A DNA stretch of 6,477 nt from an uncultured Clostridia bacterium (GCA_947427325.1 CANEHP010000125.1:1-6477); one strand, 5' to 3'; counted from the first letter of the stretch, positions 1 to 6,407 are shown. The notes: generated from the sequence alone by a model not told the origin. Translations and numbers: made by a program.

Positions 1-13
1 TATTATCGTTTTA

Positions 14-62
14 TTTTTAGGGATAATGCATTTACACGGTTTATTTTTCATAACCCTAAAAA
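14..62. repeat. AT-rich inverted repeat overlapping the terminator T-tract
   Basis: TTTTTAGGG at 14-22 is the exact reverse complement of CCCTAAAAA at 54-62, with 31 bases between. With one bulge the match continues inwards (ATAATG against CATAA). The right arm shares bases with the T-tract of the terminator at 58-105. It could be an end of a small mobile or palindromic element, or a secondary structure of the downstream region; nothing decides between these. Apart from this and the terminator I see nothing else in 1-134. Confidence 0.45.
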
Positions 63-105
63 GAAAAGGCGGCGGGCAGACGCAATTTGCGCATCTGCCC
101 GCCGC
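58..105 (-). terminator. Intrinsic terminator of the surface-protein gene
   Basis: The minus-strand transcript forms a perfect 12-bp GC-rich stem, GCGGCGGGCAGA (105-94) pairing with TCTGCCCGCCGC (80-69). A 13-nt loop between them can itself extend the stem through TTGCG/CGCAA. It is followed after CC by TTTTCTTTTT (67-58). It begins 30 bases past the TAA stop at 135-137. It should end transcription efficiently and marks the gene as the last of its transcript. The U-rich side faces only the minus strand, so it is not clearly bidirectional. Confidence 0.93.
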
Positions 106-134
106 TGATTAATTCTGTCTATGCCTTATGATTC

Positions 135-3100
135 TTACCTTTTGTTACGCTGTCTTGAAAAAACGCAGGTCAAAATCAGAGTAATACTGAAAAGAACCAC
201 AAGCTCAAGCCACAGAATCATATTGGTTTCAACTCCCGTATTCGGAGTTTCGTCAATTGACGTATCAAGTTTTGATTTTGTTGTTACATCCGGATCATTC
301 GGTTTTGTTGTTACATCGGGATCTTCCGGTACTGTCGTTACATCGGGATCATCCGGTTTTGTCGTTACTTCGGGATCATCCGGTACTGTCGTTACATCGG
401 GATCATCCGGTACTGTCGTTACATCGGGATCTTCCGGTTGTGTTGTTATATCCGGCTCATCCGGTTTTGTTGTTACGTCCGGATTGCTTGGACCGTTCTT
501 GTGATTGTTAAATATTGCAAAAGCCGTTTCATTCGCTTTAATAATTCCGGTTTCACCTTCGGAAACTACCGTATATCCGTCATTACCGCTTTCGGTCACC
601 GTATAGCCGATTCCCTCGGGAAGCCCCGCTGCCGTTTTGCTCTCGCCGTGCTTCAGCGTGAAGGCGGCAGCGCCGTTATTAAAGGTCATATCCCCATAAG
701 CGCCATTTACGGTTTTATCGCCGAGAGTTACTATGAAGTTAAATTCTTTTTGCTTATCCTCATCACTGCCAACAACGGTTTTGGAAACTGTAAGGCTTCC
801 TGTTTTTTCCTGCGGAGGAGGTGCTGATTCCTTTGTATTGGTAAATTTCGCCGAAACAGTATTATCCTTTACAATCGTTCCCGTCTCTCCCGTATAGGTG
901 GTAACGTAGCCGTCCTTATTCGCCTCTGCTTCCGTTACGGTGTAGGTCACGCCTGCGGGCAGCTTTTCAGCTGTTTTGCTCTCGCCGTGTTTTAAGGTGA
1001 ATGAAGCTATACCTTTATTAAAGGTCATACCGCCGTAAACGCCTGTTACGGTGTTATCACTAAGGGTTACGGTGAAGTTAAATTCCTTTTCCTTATCGCC
1101 GTCTTCACCCGAAACGGTCTTGGAAACCTTAAGGCTTCCCTTCGGAATTTCCCTTGTATTGGTAAATTCCGCCGAAGCAGTCTTATCCTTTACAATCGTT
1201 CCCGTCTCTCCCGTATAGGTGGTAACGTAGCCGTCCTTGTTCGCCTCTGCTTCCGTTACGGTGTAGGTTATACCTGCGGGCAGACCGACAGCCGTTTTGC
1301 TCTCTCCGTGCTTCAGCTTAAAGGAAGCAACGCCGTCGGTGAAGGTCATACCGCCGTAAACGCCCGTTACGGTTTTGTCACCGAGGATTACGGTGAAGTT
1401 AAATTCCTTTTCCTTATCGCCGTCTTCACCTAAAACGGTCTTGGAAACCTTAAGGCTTCCCTTTGGTATTTCCCTTGTATTGGTAAATTCCGCCGAAGCG
1501 GTTTCATCCTTTACAATCTTTCCCGTATTTCCTGTACAAACGGTGATATAGCCGTCCTTATCCGCCTCTTTTTCCGTCACTGTGTAGGTTACGCCTACAG
1601 GCAGATTTTCGGCGGTTTTGCTCTCGCCGTGTTTTAAGGTGAATAAAGCTTTACCTTGCTCGAAGCTCATATCCCCGTAAACGCCCGTTACGGTATTATC
1701 GCCGAGGGTTACGGTGAAATTAAATGCCTTTTGCTTGTCGCCGCCGTCGCCGGAAACGGTTTTGGAAACGGTCAGTTTTCCTGTGGGCAAAATTCCCTTG
1801 TTATTGGTGAATATAGCTGTGACAGTATCGTCTTTTACGATAGTTCCGCTCTCGCCGACCGAATCGGTGGTGTAGCCGTCCTTGTCCGCCTCTTTTTCCG
1901 TCACGGTGTAGGTTACGCCTGCGGGCAGATTTTCGGCGGTTTTGTGCTCGCCGTGTTTTAAGGTGAATGAAGCTGTACCTTTATCGAAGGTCATATCCCC
2001 GTAAACGCCCGTTACGGTATTATCGTCAAGGGTTACGGTGAAATTAAATGCCTTTTCCTTATCGCCGCCGTCGCCCGAAACAGTCTTGGAAACCTTAAGG
2101 CTTCCCGTGGGTATTTCCCTTGTATTGGTAAATTTCGCCTTGGCAGTTTCGTCTTTTACGATAGTTCCGCTCTCGCCGGTAGAAACAGTGACATAGCCCT
2201 CTTCATCATACTTTTCTTCTTCAACGGTATAGGTTATGTCTGCGGGCAGATCTTCGGCTGTTTTGCTTTCGCCGTCTTTCAGGGTGAAGGACGCAGCGCC
2301 GTTGCTGAAGGTCATATCCCCGTATACGCCCGATATGGTATCATCGCCGAGAGTTACGGTAAAGTTAAATTCCTTTTCCTTATCGCCGCCGTTTCCCTCT
2401 ACCGTTTTGGAAACGGTCAGATTTCCCGTGGGCAAAATTCCCTTGTAATTGGTGAATTTTGCATAGGCTGTTACATCCGTTTCAATTACGCCGCTGATGA
2501 CGCCCGATTTAGGTGCTACCAGCCAGCCGCTGTCCGTTTCCTGTATTTCTTCTATTTCCCATTTTGTACCGGTGGGCAATCCGAGAATTGTCAGCGCCTC
2601 GTCATGCCGCAGGATAAGAGTTTCGCCGTCGCTGATATAACCGGAACGCTGCTCGCCGTAGTAATAGTATTTGCCGGGCAGCGCTGCGCCGGAGGCGTCC
2701 TTTAAGGATACTTTAAAGGAAAAGTTTTTCTTGTAGTCGGCAAGGACTGTACCTTCTCCGGTTACGACCTTGCTAAGACACAGCTTGCCGGTAGGATTCC
2801 GATTTTCCTTCATATCTGTAACAACTACGATATTCAGTTGAGTGAACAGGTTGGTGAGATCCGCGTTCTCAAGGTTATCCCAGTTGGCGCTGCCGTTGTC
2901 CTCCGCAAACAAATTATTTTCCAACGCTTCGGTGTTCTGCACAACACGGGTTCTCAAAAAGCCGGCGTCAGTAGTGAAGAACGGATAGAAAAGCTTTCCG
3001 CCGTCCTTGTCGTGCAAACCGTAATCTATCATTGCGTTAATGCCGTAGTGCAGATCCATGCTGCGAATAATCTCGCCGATTTCGGGCTTCACTCCGGACA

Positions 3101-6100
3101 GCTTATCATCCTGCCAGCCGCTCAGACTGAAATGATCCGAGCTTTGCTTTTGGGCAAAAGCGGTAATATCACGCAGTGTGATATTGACCATATCATCCGC
3201 CGCATATTTCGTCAAAGTCTGTATCAGCTTACCGACGCCCGCCATAACCGTAACGCCGTTATCTGCCGTGCCTGCGTCGGCATAGATCGAATATATACCT
3301 ACATAAACCGGGATCTCCGTTTGATTCAGCTCATGCCCCGCCGGCGCTTTCGTCTCTTTCAGAGTGTAATGATTGGGACGGTCAGGATTGTCGGAGTCCA
3401 ATTCCGTCCACACAGCATCGGCATAACCCTGTTCAGTGTTTCCTTCGTCATCCTTCGGCGGATTCGGCATTAAAATCAGAACGCCGTCTCGCCCCTCTAT
3501 CGTGGCGGTAACTCCCTTGGCTACCGCATCGCCATTATCCTTGTAAAGCGTGAACTCAGCGCCGTTAATGCCTTTGCCCTCATCATCTGTTTTCCATACA
3601 CGCAGCTCTCGGCGTTCGTTGGGGATATAGATGGTTGAGCGAAATTCTCTCTGGAACTGATCGGTGTTTAGGAAGGAAAAACCGCGATCTTCAAAATTCT
3701 CGCTTGAAATATTCAGCCGGTCAATGAAGCTTTCTATAACTTTTTCTTTCTTTTCCTCGAAAGACATGCCCGATCTTTCCTTGCTGCCATCCCTCTCTCT
3801 TTCAATCTGAAGGATAATAGCTGTTTTTAAATTATTGTACAGCTCTTCGGAGGTATTCCCGGTAATGCCGAGACTTGCCAATGCGCTCGGCTCAATAACG
3901 CCGTACACCATTTTCATGTCGGCTTTGTCTCCATTAATAAGAGCATAACGGTCCGCTCTGCCCGGAAGCTCCTCCAATATACCTTCAAGCTTCATCTTAT
4001 CTTGGTTATATGCAATATACCATTTGGGATAGGTCTCACTGCTGACCTGATATAATGCCGCCTTGAGAACTGCCTTGCGCCATGCTTCGGCAGTACGCGC
4101 TTCCGGAGCAACTGCTCCGTAACCGTTTATATTGCTGCCGTAAAGGGCTACCCACTTTCCGGTAACCGCCGCTTGTTCATAAGCTGCATTTTTTTCCAGA
4201 AGCATAGGAACGGCGATGATTAGACCGCCTTTTTTATTTGCGGGGTTAAGTATGGTCTCGCTTTGCTCTATGTCTCCGTTCGTCTCGTTAAATTGACCGT
4301 AGGTTACTTTTCCCGTTTCCCGGATACTGGAAAAGAAGCTGGAGTATGCGCCGGTTTGGTAACGGTTTGCTACTGCAAGCATAGACGAGTTGGGATCAAA
4401 CCTAAGCAAAATATCTTTAGGCAGAAGTCGGTAGCCATTGGGAGCATTGCTTTCCCTCATAATGTAAAAAATCGTTTCGTCCGAGTTTTTTCTATCCAAA
4501 AAGCTGAAGGGTGAGCCGTCGCTTTTGCTAAAAGAAGCATTGCCCTCCTCGTCGGTTGTCATCGTTCCGATTAGACCGCCTTTGATTTTATAGTCGTCAA
4601 CATCATACTTACCGATGTTTTCTGCGCCGATATCCGTTTTACCTTCTTTTAACTCCGCCGCATACAATTCAAACTCTGCGCCTTTCAAAGGATCGCCGTT
4701 CTGATCCACCTTTTTGATGCCGTGGTAGAGAGAGGGAAGGAGGTTAAAACGCATTTGCAGGGTGGAATCGTAGTTTCCGCGTTCCAGATAAAACAGCTTC
4801 AGAGTGTGTCTTGAGCCAGTGGTGAAAATTTTTTCATTTTTGTCGCCAGTGTTGGCGGTCCACTTGATAGAATCGTCTTTTTTTGCTTTTTGGAACATTT
4901 CATAAAGGCTGGTTGTATTATCGCCGGGATTTGTGCCGGGTTCTCCTTCGGGCAATAATCCGTTAGTCCGCCAGCTCTGTCCGGTAACGACTTTTCCGGT
5001 GCTGAAATCAATAGTACCGTACAATGCGCTGTGGATACCGCCTAAATCCAGCACCAGCACATCGTCTATAAAGACCCAGACGTCGTCGTCTCCCGAAAAC
5101 TGAAAGACCATATTCTGTTTACCGGCAGACCCCATGTTAAGCTTTCCGTCCTCAGGCTGTGTGAAGTCTATCGCCATTGTCATACCGATGTGATGGTTTA
5201 TGGTAAATTCCTCATTTGTTACAGTATTTGTGAACTTTTTTTGTTCATCCCATTTTTTATTATCTATATTATTTTCGCTGCTGCTCAATTTACCGTCTGC
5301 ATCAATTACATCAAACACCTGCCTGCCCGTGTTGAAGGGATAGAAATTACCAAGACTGCGGGGGCCATCGAAATTTCCTACATTGGGATTGGTGGAACTG
5401 GTGTTTTGCCAACCGCCGTCGGTTCTCCATACAGCGGGACTGTCGTAAAGAATAAAAGAACCGTCGCTTGGTTTGCCGTCCTTTGTTGTTGCAGCGCCTT
5501 CAGCTTTCTTAAATTCCGCAAAGTTCTCCTTAGCGTTATAGTAATAGTAACCCTGCTCATCAATTTGGAACAAACCGGTGACGTTTTCGTAGGATCGTTT
5601 TACATCGACGCCCAAATCCTTTTCCGGGTCGAATAAATAAGCAAGGGAAAAATCCCCCCCTTGGGCAACTGCACAGTTAGTTATTAACGTATCAGACAAA
5701 GCCGGAGCTTTTATTAAATCAATCGGATTGTTTTCATTTGCCGCTAAATCTATACGGAAAGGAAGTTGAGCGGCAGTATAAGTTTCAACATTTTCGATTG
5801 GGTTTCGTGCGGCTCCAATGTTGATTTTCGGATACCCCTTATCCAGAATCGATTCCACAATTCCCTTCATGTTGGTATTATCCTTGGCCCACAGCCGTCC
5901 CGCACCTGCGCCGATGTTCCAATAACCCGCTCCCACTATGCTGTCGCCGAAAAGCAGCAGACGGTTTTCGTTGATGCCTTTGTTCCAGTGCTCCTGCTTT
6001 GCAACCCAGTTGGGGTTTACGTAAACTTTATCGGTTAAATCACATTCTTCAGCGCCGTCCTTAGACGCCACATAGTCAAACAGGTTAACGGTAGCGTTTT

Positions 6101-6299
6101 CGGGTGTGACGCCTTGTACCTGATGGTTTGCCAGAACTTGGTCAATGGTGTCTGCGTTTAACACCTCTTTGCCGTCTTCAGCCAGCGCCGCAATGTTTTC
6201 GGCAAAGCTGCGGATATTTGTATAACTGAACAAAACAGCAAAGCAAAGAAGCAAAGACGCTATGCAAACTATTTTTCGATTATCCTTTTGCTTCATCAT
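135..6299 (-). CDS. Sortase-anchored fibro-slime / SpaA (Cna-B) repeat surface protein, 2054 aa
   Basis: Likely a wall-anchored adhesin or fibre-forming surface protein; the ligand is unknown. Domains in order: signal peptide (1-33); unassigned head (34-290); fibro-slime/PA14-like domain (about 291-520) with the core GDDDVWVFIDD at 403-413, a DLGGIH at 418-423 and FYLERGNYDS at 503-512; SpaA-like domain 1 (525-646); unassigned part (647-893); SpaA-like domain 2 (896-1025) ending in a KETKAPAG-type motif (E982); unassigned part (1026-1168); one divergent (1169-1289) and six close Ig-like stalk repeats (1290-1932); PDVTT nonapeptide spacer (1940-2011); sorting signal TPNTG (2018-2022), hydrophobic helix (2027-2047) and a basic tail. 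The first ATG of a tandem ATG ATG is chosen because AAAGGA lies 7 nt upstream. The frame is intact with no frameshift. A terminator follows about 30 nt after the stop, so nothing is co-transcribed downstream. Class and topology are well supported; the adhesin/pilus role is inferred from domain content. Confidence 0.96.
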   Translation of the reverse strand: MMKQKDNRKIVCIASLLLCFAVLFSYTNIRSFAENIAALAEDGKEVLNADTIDQVLANHQVQGVTPENATVNLFDYVASKDGAEECDLTDKVYVNPNWVAKQEHWNKGINENRLLLFGDSIVGAGYWNIGAGAGRLWAKDNTNMKGIVESILDKGYPKINIGAARNPIENVETYTAAQLPFRIDLAANENNPIDLIKAPALSDTLITNCAVAQGGDFSLAYLFDPEKDLGVDVKRSYENVTGLFQIDEQGYYYYNAKENFAEFKKAEGAATTKDGKPSDGSFILYDSPAVWRTDGGWQNTSSTNPNVGNFDGPRSLGNFYPFNTGRQVFDVIDADGKLSSSENNIDNKKWDEQKKFTNTVTNEEFTINHHIGMTMAIDFTQPEDGKLNMGSAGKQNMVFQFSGDDDVWVFIDDVLVLDLGGIHSALYGTIDFSTGKVVTGQSWRTNGLLPEGEPGTNPGDNTTSLYEMFQKAKKDDSIKWTANTGDKNEKIFTTGSRHTLKLFYLERGNYDSTLQMRFNLLPSLYHGIKKVDQNGDPLKGAEFELYAAELKEGKTDIGAENIGKYDVDDYKIKGGLIGTMTTDEEGNASFSKSDGSPFSFLDRKNSDETIFYIMRESNAPNGYRLLPKDILLRFDPNSSMLAVANRYQTGAYSSFFSSIRETGKVTYGQFNETNGDIEQSETILNPANKKGGLIIAVPMLLEKNAAYEQAAVTGKWVALYGSNINGYGAVAPEARTAEAWRKAVLKAALYQVSSETYPKWYIAYNQDKMKLEGILEELPGRADRYALINGDKADMKMVYGVIEPSALASLGITGNTSEELYNNLKTAIILQIERERDGSKERSGMSFEEKKEKVIESFIDRLNISSENFEDRGFSFLNTDQFQREFRSTIYIPNERRELRVWKTDDEGKGINGAEFTLYKDNGDAVAKGVTATIEGRDGVLILMPNPPKDDEGNTEQGYADAVWTELDSDNPDRPNHYTLKETKAPAGHELNQTEIPVYVGIYSIYADAGTADNGVTVMAGVGKLIQTLTKYAADDMVNITLRDITAFAQKQSSDHFSLSGWQDDKLSGVKPEIGEIIRSMDLHYGINAMIDYGLHDKDGGKLFYPFFTTDAGFLRTRVVQNTEALENNLFAEDNGSANWDNLENADLTNLFTQLNIVVVTDMKENRNPTGKLCLSKVVTGEGTVLADYKKNFSFKVSLKDASGAALPGKYYYYGEQRSGYISDGETLILRHDEALTILGLPTGTKWEIEEIQETDSGWLVAPKSGVISGVIETDVTAYAKFTNYKGILPTGNLTVSKTVEGNGGDKEKEFNFTVTLGDDTISGVYGDMTFSNGAASFTLKDGESKTAEDLPADITYTVEEEKYDEEGYVTVSTGESGTIVKDETAKAKFTNTREIPTGSLKVSKTVSGDGGDKEKAFNFTVTLDDNTVTGVYGDMTFDKGTASFTLKHGEHKTAENLPAGVTYTVTEKEADKDGYTTDSVGESGTIVKDDTVTAIFTNNKGILPTGKLTVSKTVSGDGGDKQKAFNFTVTLGDNTVTGVYGDMSFEQGKALFTLKHGESKTAENLPVGVTYTVTEKEADKDGYITVCTGNTGKIVKDETASAEFTNTREIPKGSLKVSKTVLGEDGDKEKEFNFTVILGDKTVTGVYGGMTFTDGVASFKLKHGESKTAVGLPAGITYTVTEAEANKDGYVTTYTGETGTIVKDKTASAEFTNTREIPKGSLKVSKTVSGEDGDKEKEFNFTVTLSDNTVTGVYGGMTFNKGIASFTLKHGESKTAEKLPAGVTYTVTEAEANKDGYVTTYTGETGTIVKDNTVSAKFTNTKESAPPPQEKTGSLTVSKTVVGSDEDKQKEFNFIVTLGDKTVNGAYGDMTFNNGAAAFTLKHGESKTAAGLPEGIGYTVTESGNDGYTVVSEGETGIIKANETAFAIFNNHKNGPSNPDVTTKPDEPDITTQPEDPDVTTVPDDPDVTTVPDDPEVTTKPDDPDVTTVPEDPDVTTKPNDPDVTTKSKLDTSIDETPNTGVETNMILWLELVVLFSITLILTCVFSRQRNKR
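138..248 (-). other. C-terminal sortase sorting signal, TPNTG variant (residues 2018-2054)
   Basis: The tripartite layout is complete: a pentapeptide TPNTG (2018-2022) preceded by DE, a hydrophobic stretch MILWLELVVLFSITLILTCVF (2027-2047, with one Glu) and a tail SRQRNKR with four basic residues. The first motif position is Thr instead of the canonical Leu of LPxTG. Variant xPxTG motifs are known in Clostridia, for example S/PPxTG for Clostridioides difficile SrtB. Which sortase acts here cannot be told; none is encoded in the window. Confidence 0.88.
267..482 (-). repeat. 27-bp tandem array encoding eight PDVTTxPDD nonapeptides
   Basis: Residues 1940-2011 are eight successive nine-residue units of type P-D-V-T-T-[KVQ]-P-[DEN]-[DE], the last degenerating to PDVTTKSKL. 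The DNA has the same strict 27-bp period. Such Pro/Thr/Asp-rich spacers next to sorting signals normally cross the peptidoglycan; the threonine pairs are possible glycosylation sites. Because the period is a multiple of three, gain or loss of units would keep the frame. Confidence 0.95.
504..2432 (-). repeat. Six tandem ~321-bp repeats encoding Ig-like stalk domains (residues 1290-1932)
   Basis: Repeats start at residues 1290, 1397, 1505, 1612, 1719 and 1832, at a spacing of 107-108 residues (113 for the fifth because of a PPP-containing linker). Each reads TG-x-L-x-VSKTV, F-N-F-x-V-x-L, G-x-YG-x-M-x-F, FTLKHGESKTA (or close variants), LP-x-G-x-x-YTVTE, DGY and ends FTN. They resemble the Cna-B-like DUF5979/DUF7601-type repeats of Gram-positive stalks. 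Lys (1298, 1405, 1513, 1620, 1727, 1840), Glu (1361, 1468, 1576, 1683, 1790, 1903) and Asn (1392, 1499, 1607, 1714, 1821, 1932) sit in the right order for an intradomain isopeptide bond. Repeats 4 and 5 are about 85% identical in protein, which suggests recent duplication. Confidence 0.93.
2433..2795 (-). other. Divergent first stalk domain, residues 1169-1289
   Basis: This segment keeps the outline of the six repeats: PTGKLCLSKVV (K1177), F-S-F-K-V-S-L, GLPTGTKWEIEE and FTN (N1284). It differs in about half of its positions and is longer (121 residues), with a KYYYYGEQRSG insertion in its middle. The middle segment is rich in tyrosine and may be an exposed loop. It is probably an older member of the same Cna-B-like family that caps the head end of the stalk. 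Confidence 0.8.
3225..3614 (-). other. SpaA/Cna-B-like domain 2, residues about 896-1025
   Basis: The opening strands read LRVWKTDDEGKGINGAEFTLY (899-919), and the middle carries the hallmark LKETKAPAGHELN (980-992). K903 and E982 are the expected isopeptide-forming Lys and assisting Glu. The partner Asn is not obvious, because the sequence continues into an unfamiliar segment instead of closing with a simple V-x-N strand. The C-terminal boundary is therefore approximate. Confidence 0.75.
4362..4727 (-). other. SpaA/Cna-B-like domain 1, residues 525-646
   Basis: The segment begins with GIKKVDQNGDPLKGAEFELY (527-546), the usual first two strands of prealbumin-like SpaA domains. It ends with RESNAPNGY (615-623), equivalent to the common ETKAPxGY motif, and a last strand reaching VANR (643-646). 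Candidate residues for an intramolecular Lys-Asn isopeptide bond are K529 or K530, the assisting E616 and N645. Bond formation is inferred from the family, not shown. The domain directly follows the fibro-slime domain and probably makes the neck of the head. Confidence 0.8.
4740..5429 (-). other. Fibro-slime (PA14-like) domain, residues about 291-520
   Basis: The diagnostic core is a phenylalanine/glycine strand followed by three aspartates and VWVFID (403-412). It continues into LVLDLGGIH (415-423) and an YGTIDF strand. The domain closes with LKLFYLERGNYDS and RFNL (500-520). This matches the fibro-slime family, a PA14-related beta-sandwich known from Dictyostelium prespore proteins and bacterial surface proteins; some PA14-type folds bind carbohydrate. 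The acidic DDD/DD positions could coordinate a metal, but that is inference. The N-terminal limit is approximate; the family block may begin well upstream, near residue 68. Confidence 0.85.
6201..6299 (-). other. Signal peptide (residues 1-33)
   Basis: The N terminus has a basic n-region (K3, K5, R8, K9), a hydrophobic core at about residues 10-26 (IVCIASLLLCFAVLFSY) and a plausible type I signal peptidase site after S-F-A at 31-33. A second possible site follows A-L-A at 38-40. No lipobox followed by a lipid-modified Cys is apparent; C12 and C19 lie inside the hydrophobic core. This fits Sec export ahead of sortase anchoring. Confidence 0.88.
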
Positions 6300-6306
6300 A
6301 ATAATT

Positions 6307-6312
6307 TCCTTT
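6307..6312 (-). promoter_or_regulatory. Ribosome binding site AAAGGA
   Basis: On the minus strand the sequence AGAAAGGAAATTAT precedes the tandem ATG ATG. The AAAGGA core lies 7 nt before the first ATG (6299) and 10 nt before the second (6296). The spacing suits either one, so the two starts differ by only one methionine; the first is taken. Confidence 0.8.
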
Positions 6313-6342
6313 CTGAATTCTATTTAGGGCTTATCGCTTTTC

Positions 6343-6367
6343 GTATTCCGACATCTGCACGGAATAC
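6343..6367. promoter_or_regulatory. Perfect 8-bp inverted repeat in the leader, possible operator or RNA hairpin
   Basis: GTATTCCG (6343-6350) and CGGAATAC (6360-6367) are exact reverse complements separated by nine bases. The element ends 43 bases before the start codon. It could be a binding site for a dimeric regulator or a stable hairpin in the 5' leader. No matching T-run follows on the minus strand, so it is not a terminator. The function is inferred from position only. Confidence 0.45.
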
Positions 6368-6380
6368 AATCTTTTTCAAG

Positions 6381-6407
6381 AAAAAACCTTACATCTTCCT
6401 TTGTAAG
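6381..6407 (-). terminator. Weak terminator-like hairpin with T6 run upstream of the gene
   Basis: On the minus strand CTTACA, an 8-nt purine loop and TGTAAG are followed by G and six T. The stem is only six pairs (seven with a wobble) and AT-rich, so termination would be weak. It could end an upstream transcript or act as an attenuator in the leader of the surface-protein gene. A possible stop codon of an upstream frame lies 19 bases before it (6426-6428), which favours the first reading slightly. Confidence 0.3.

Noticed and set aside
1..51. Minus-strand ATG at 51 opening a frame of 17 codons to the window edge
   Set aside because: It starts seven bases after the terminator T-run with no usable ribosome binding site spacing and lies inside the inverted repeat; too short to judge.
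267..482. Regular short repeats considered as a CRISPR array
   Set aside because: The repeats are directly contiguous with no unique spacers and encode an in-frame nonapeptide repeat.
121..504. Plus-strand open frame with SGSSG/TVVT repeats over the 3' end of the gene
   Set aside because: It is the antisense reading of the 27-bp repeat array. The periodicity comes from the PDVTT units on the minus strand, and no ribosome binding site is seen.
1779..1790. Internal LPTG at the start of repeat 3 (and at 2424-2435 for repeat 1) as extra sorting motifs
   Set aside because: It lacks the x residue of LPxTG and is not followed by a hydrophobic helix; it is an inter-domain linker.
2838..3473. Plus-strand open frame of 211 codons inside the large gene
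   Set aside because: Antisense to a continuous, domain-bearing frame; no recognisable motifs and no independent start signals.
4799..5011. Short minus-strand frame overlapping the fibro-slime core, and a similar one at 5378-5563
   Set aside because: Both are out of frame with the clearly real coding sequence on the same strand and have no protein-like features.
5826..5834. YPK at residues 156-158 as a pilin motif for polymerisation
   Set aside because: The surrounding VYPKN-type context is missing and it does not sit in a Cna-type domain, so backbone-pilin status is not supported.
5937..5948. GDSI at residues 118-121, resembling block I of SGNH/GDSL esterases
   Set aside because: No later G-x-N-D block and no convincing C-terminal D-x-x-H block; the position fits the head of a fibro-slime surface protein better than a hydrolase.
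6317..6322. TAGAAT on the minus strand as a -10 element for the surface gene
   Set aside because: It would place the transcription start on the ribosome binding site, and the sequence 17-18 bases upstream does not resemble a -35 box.
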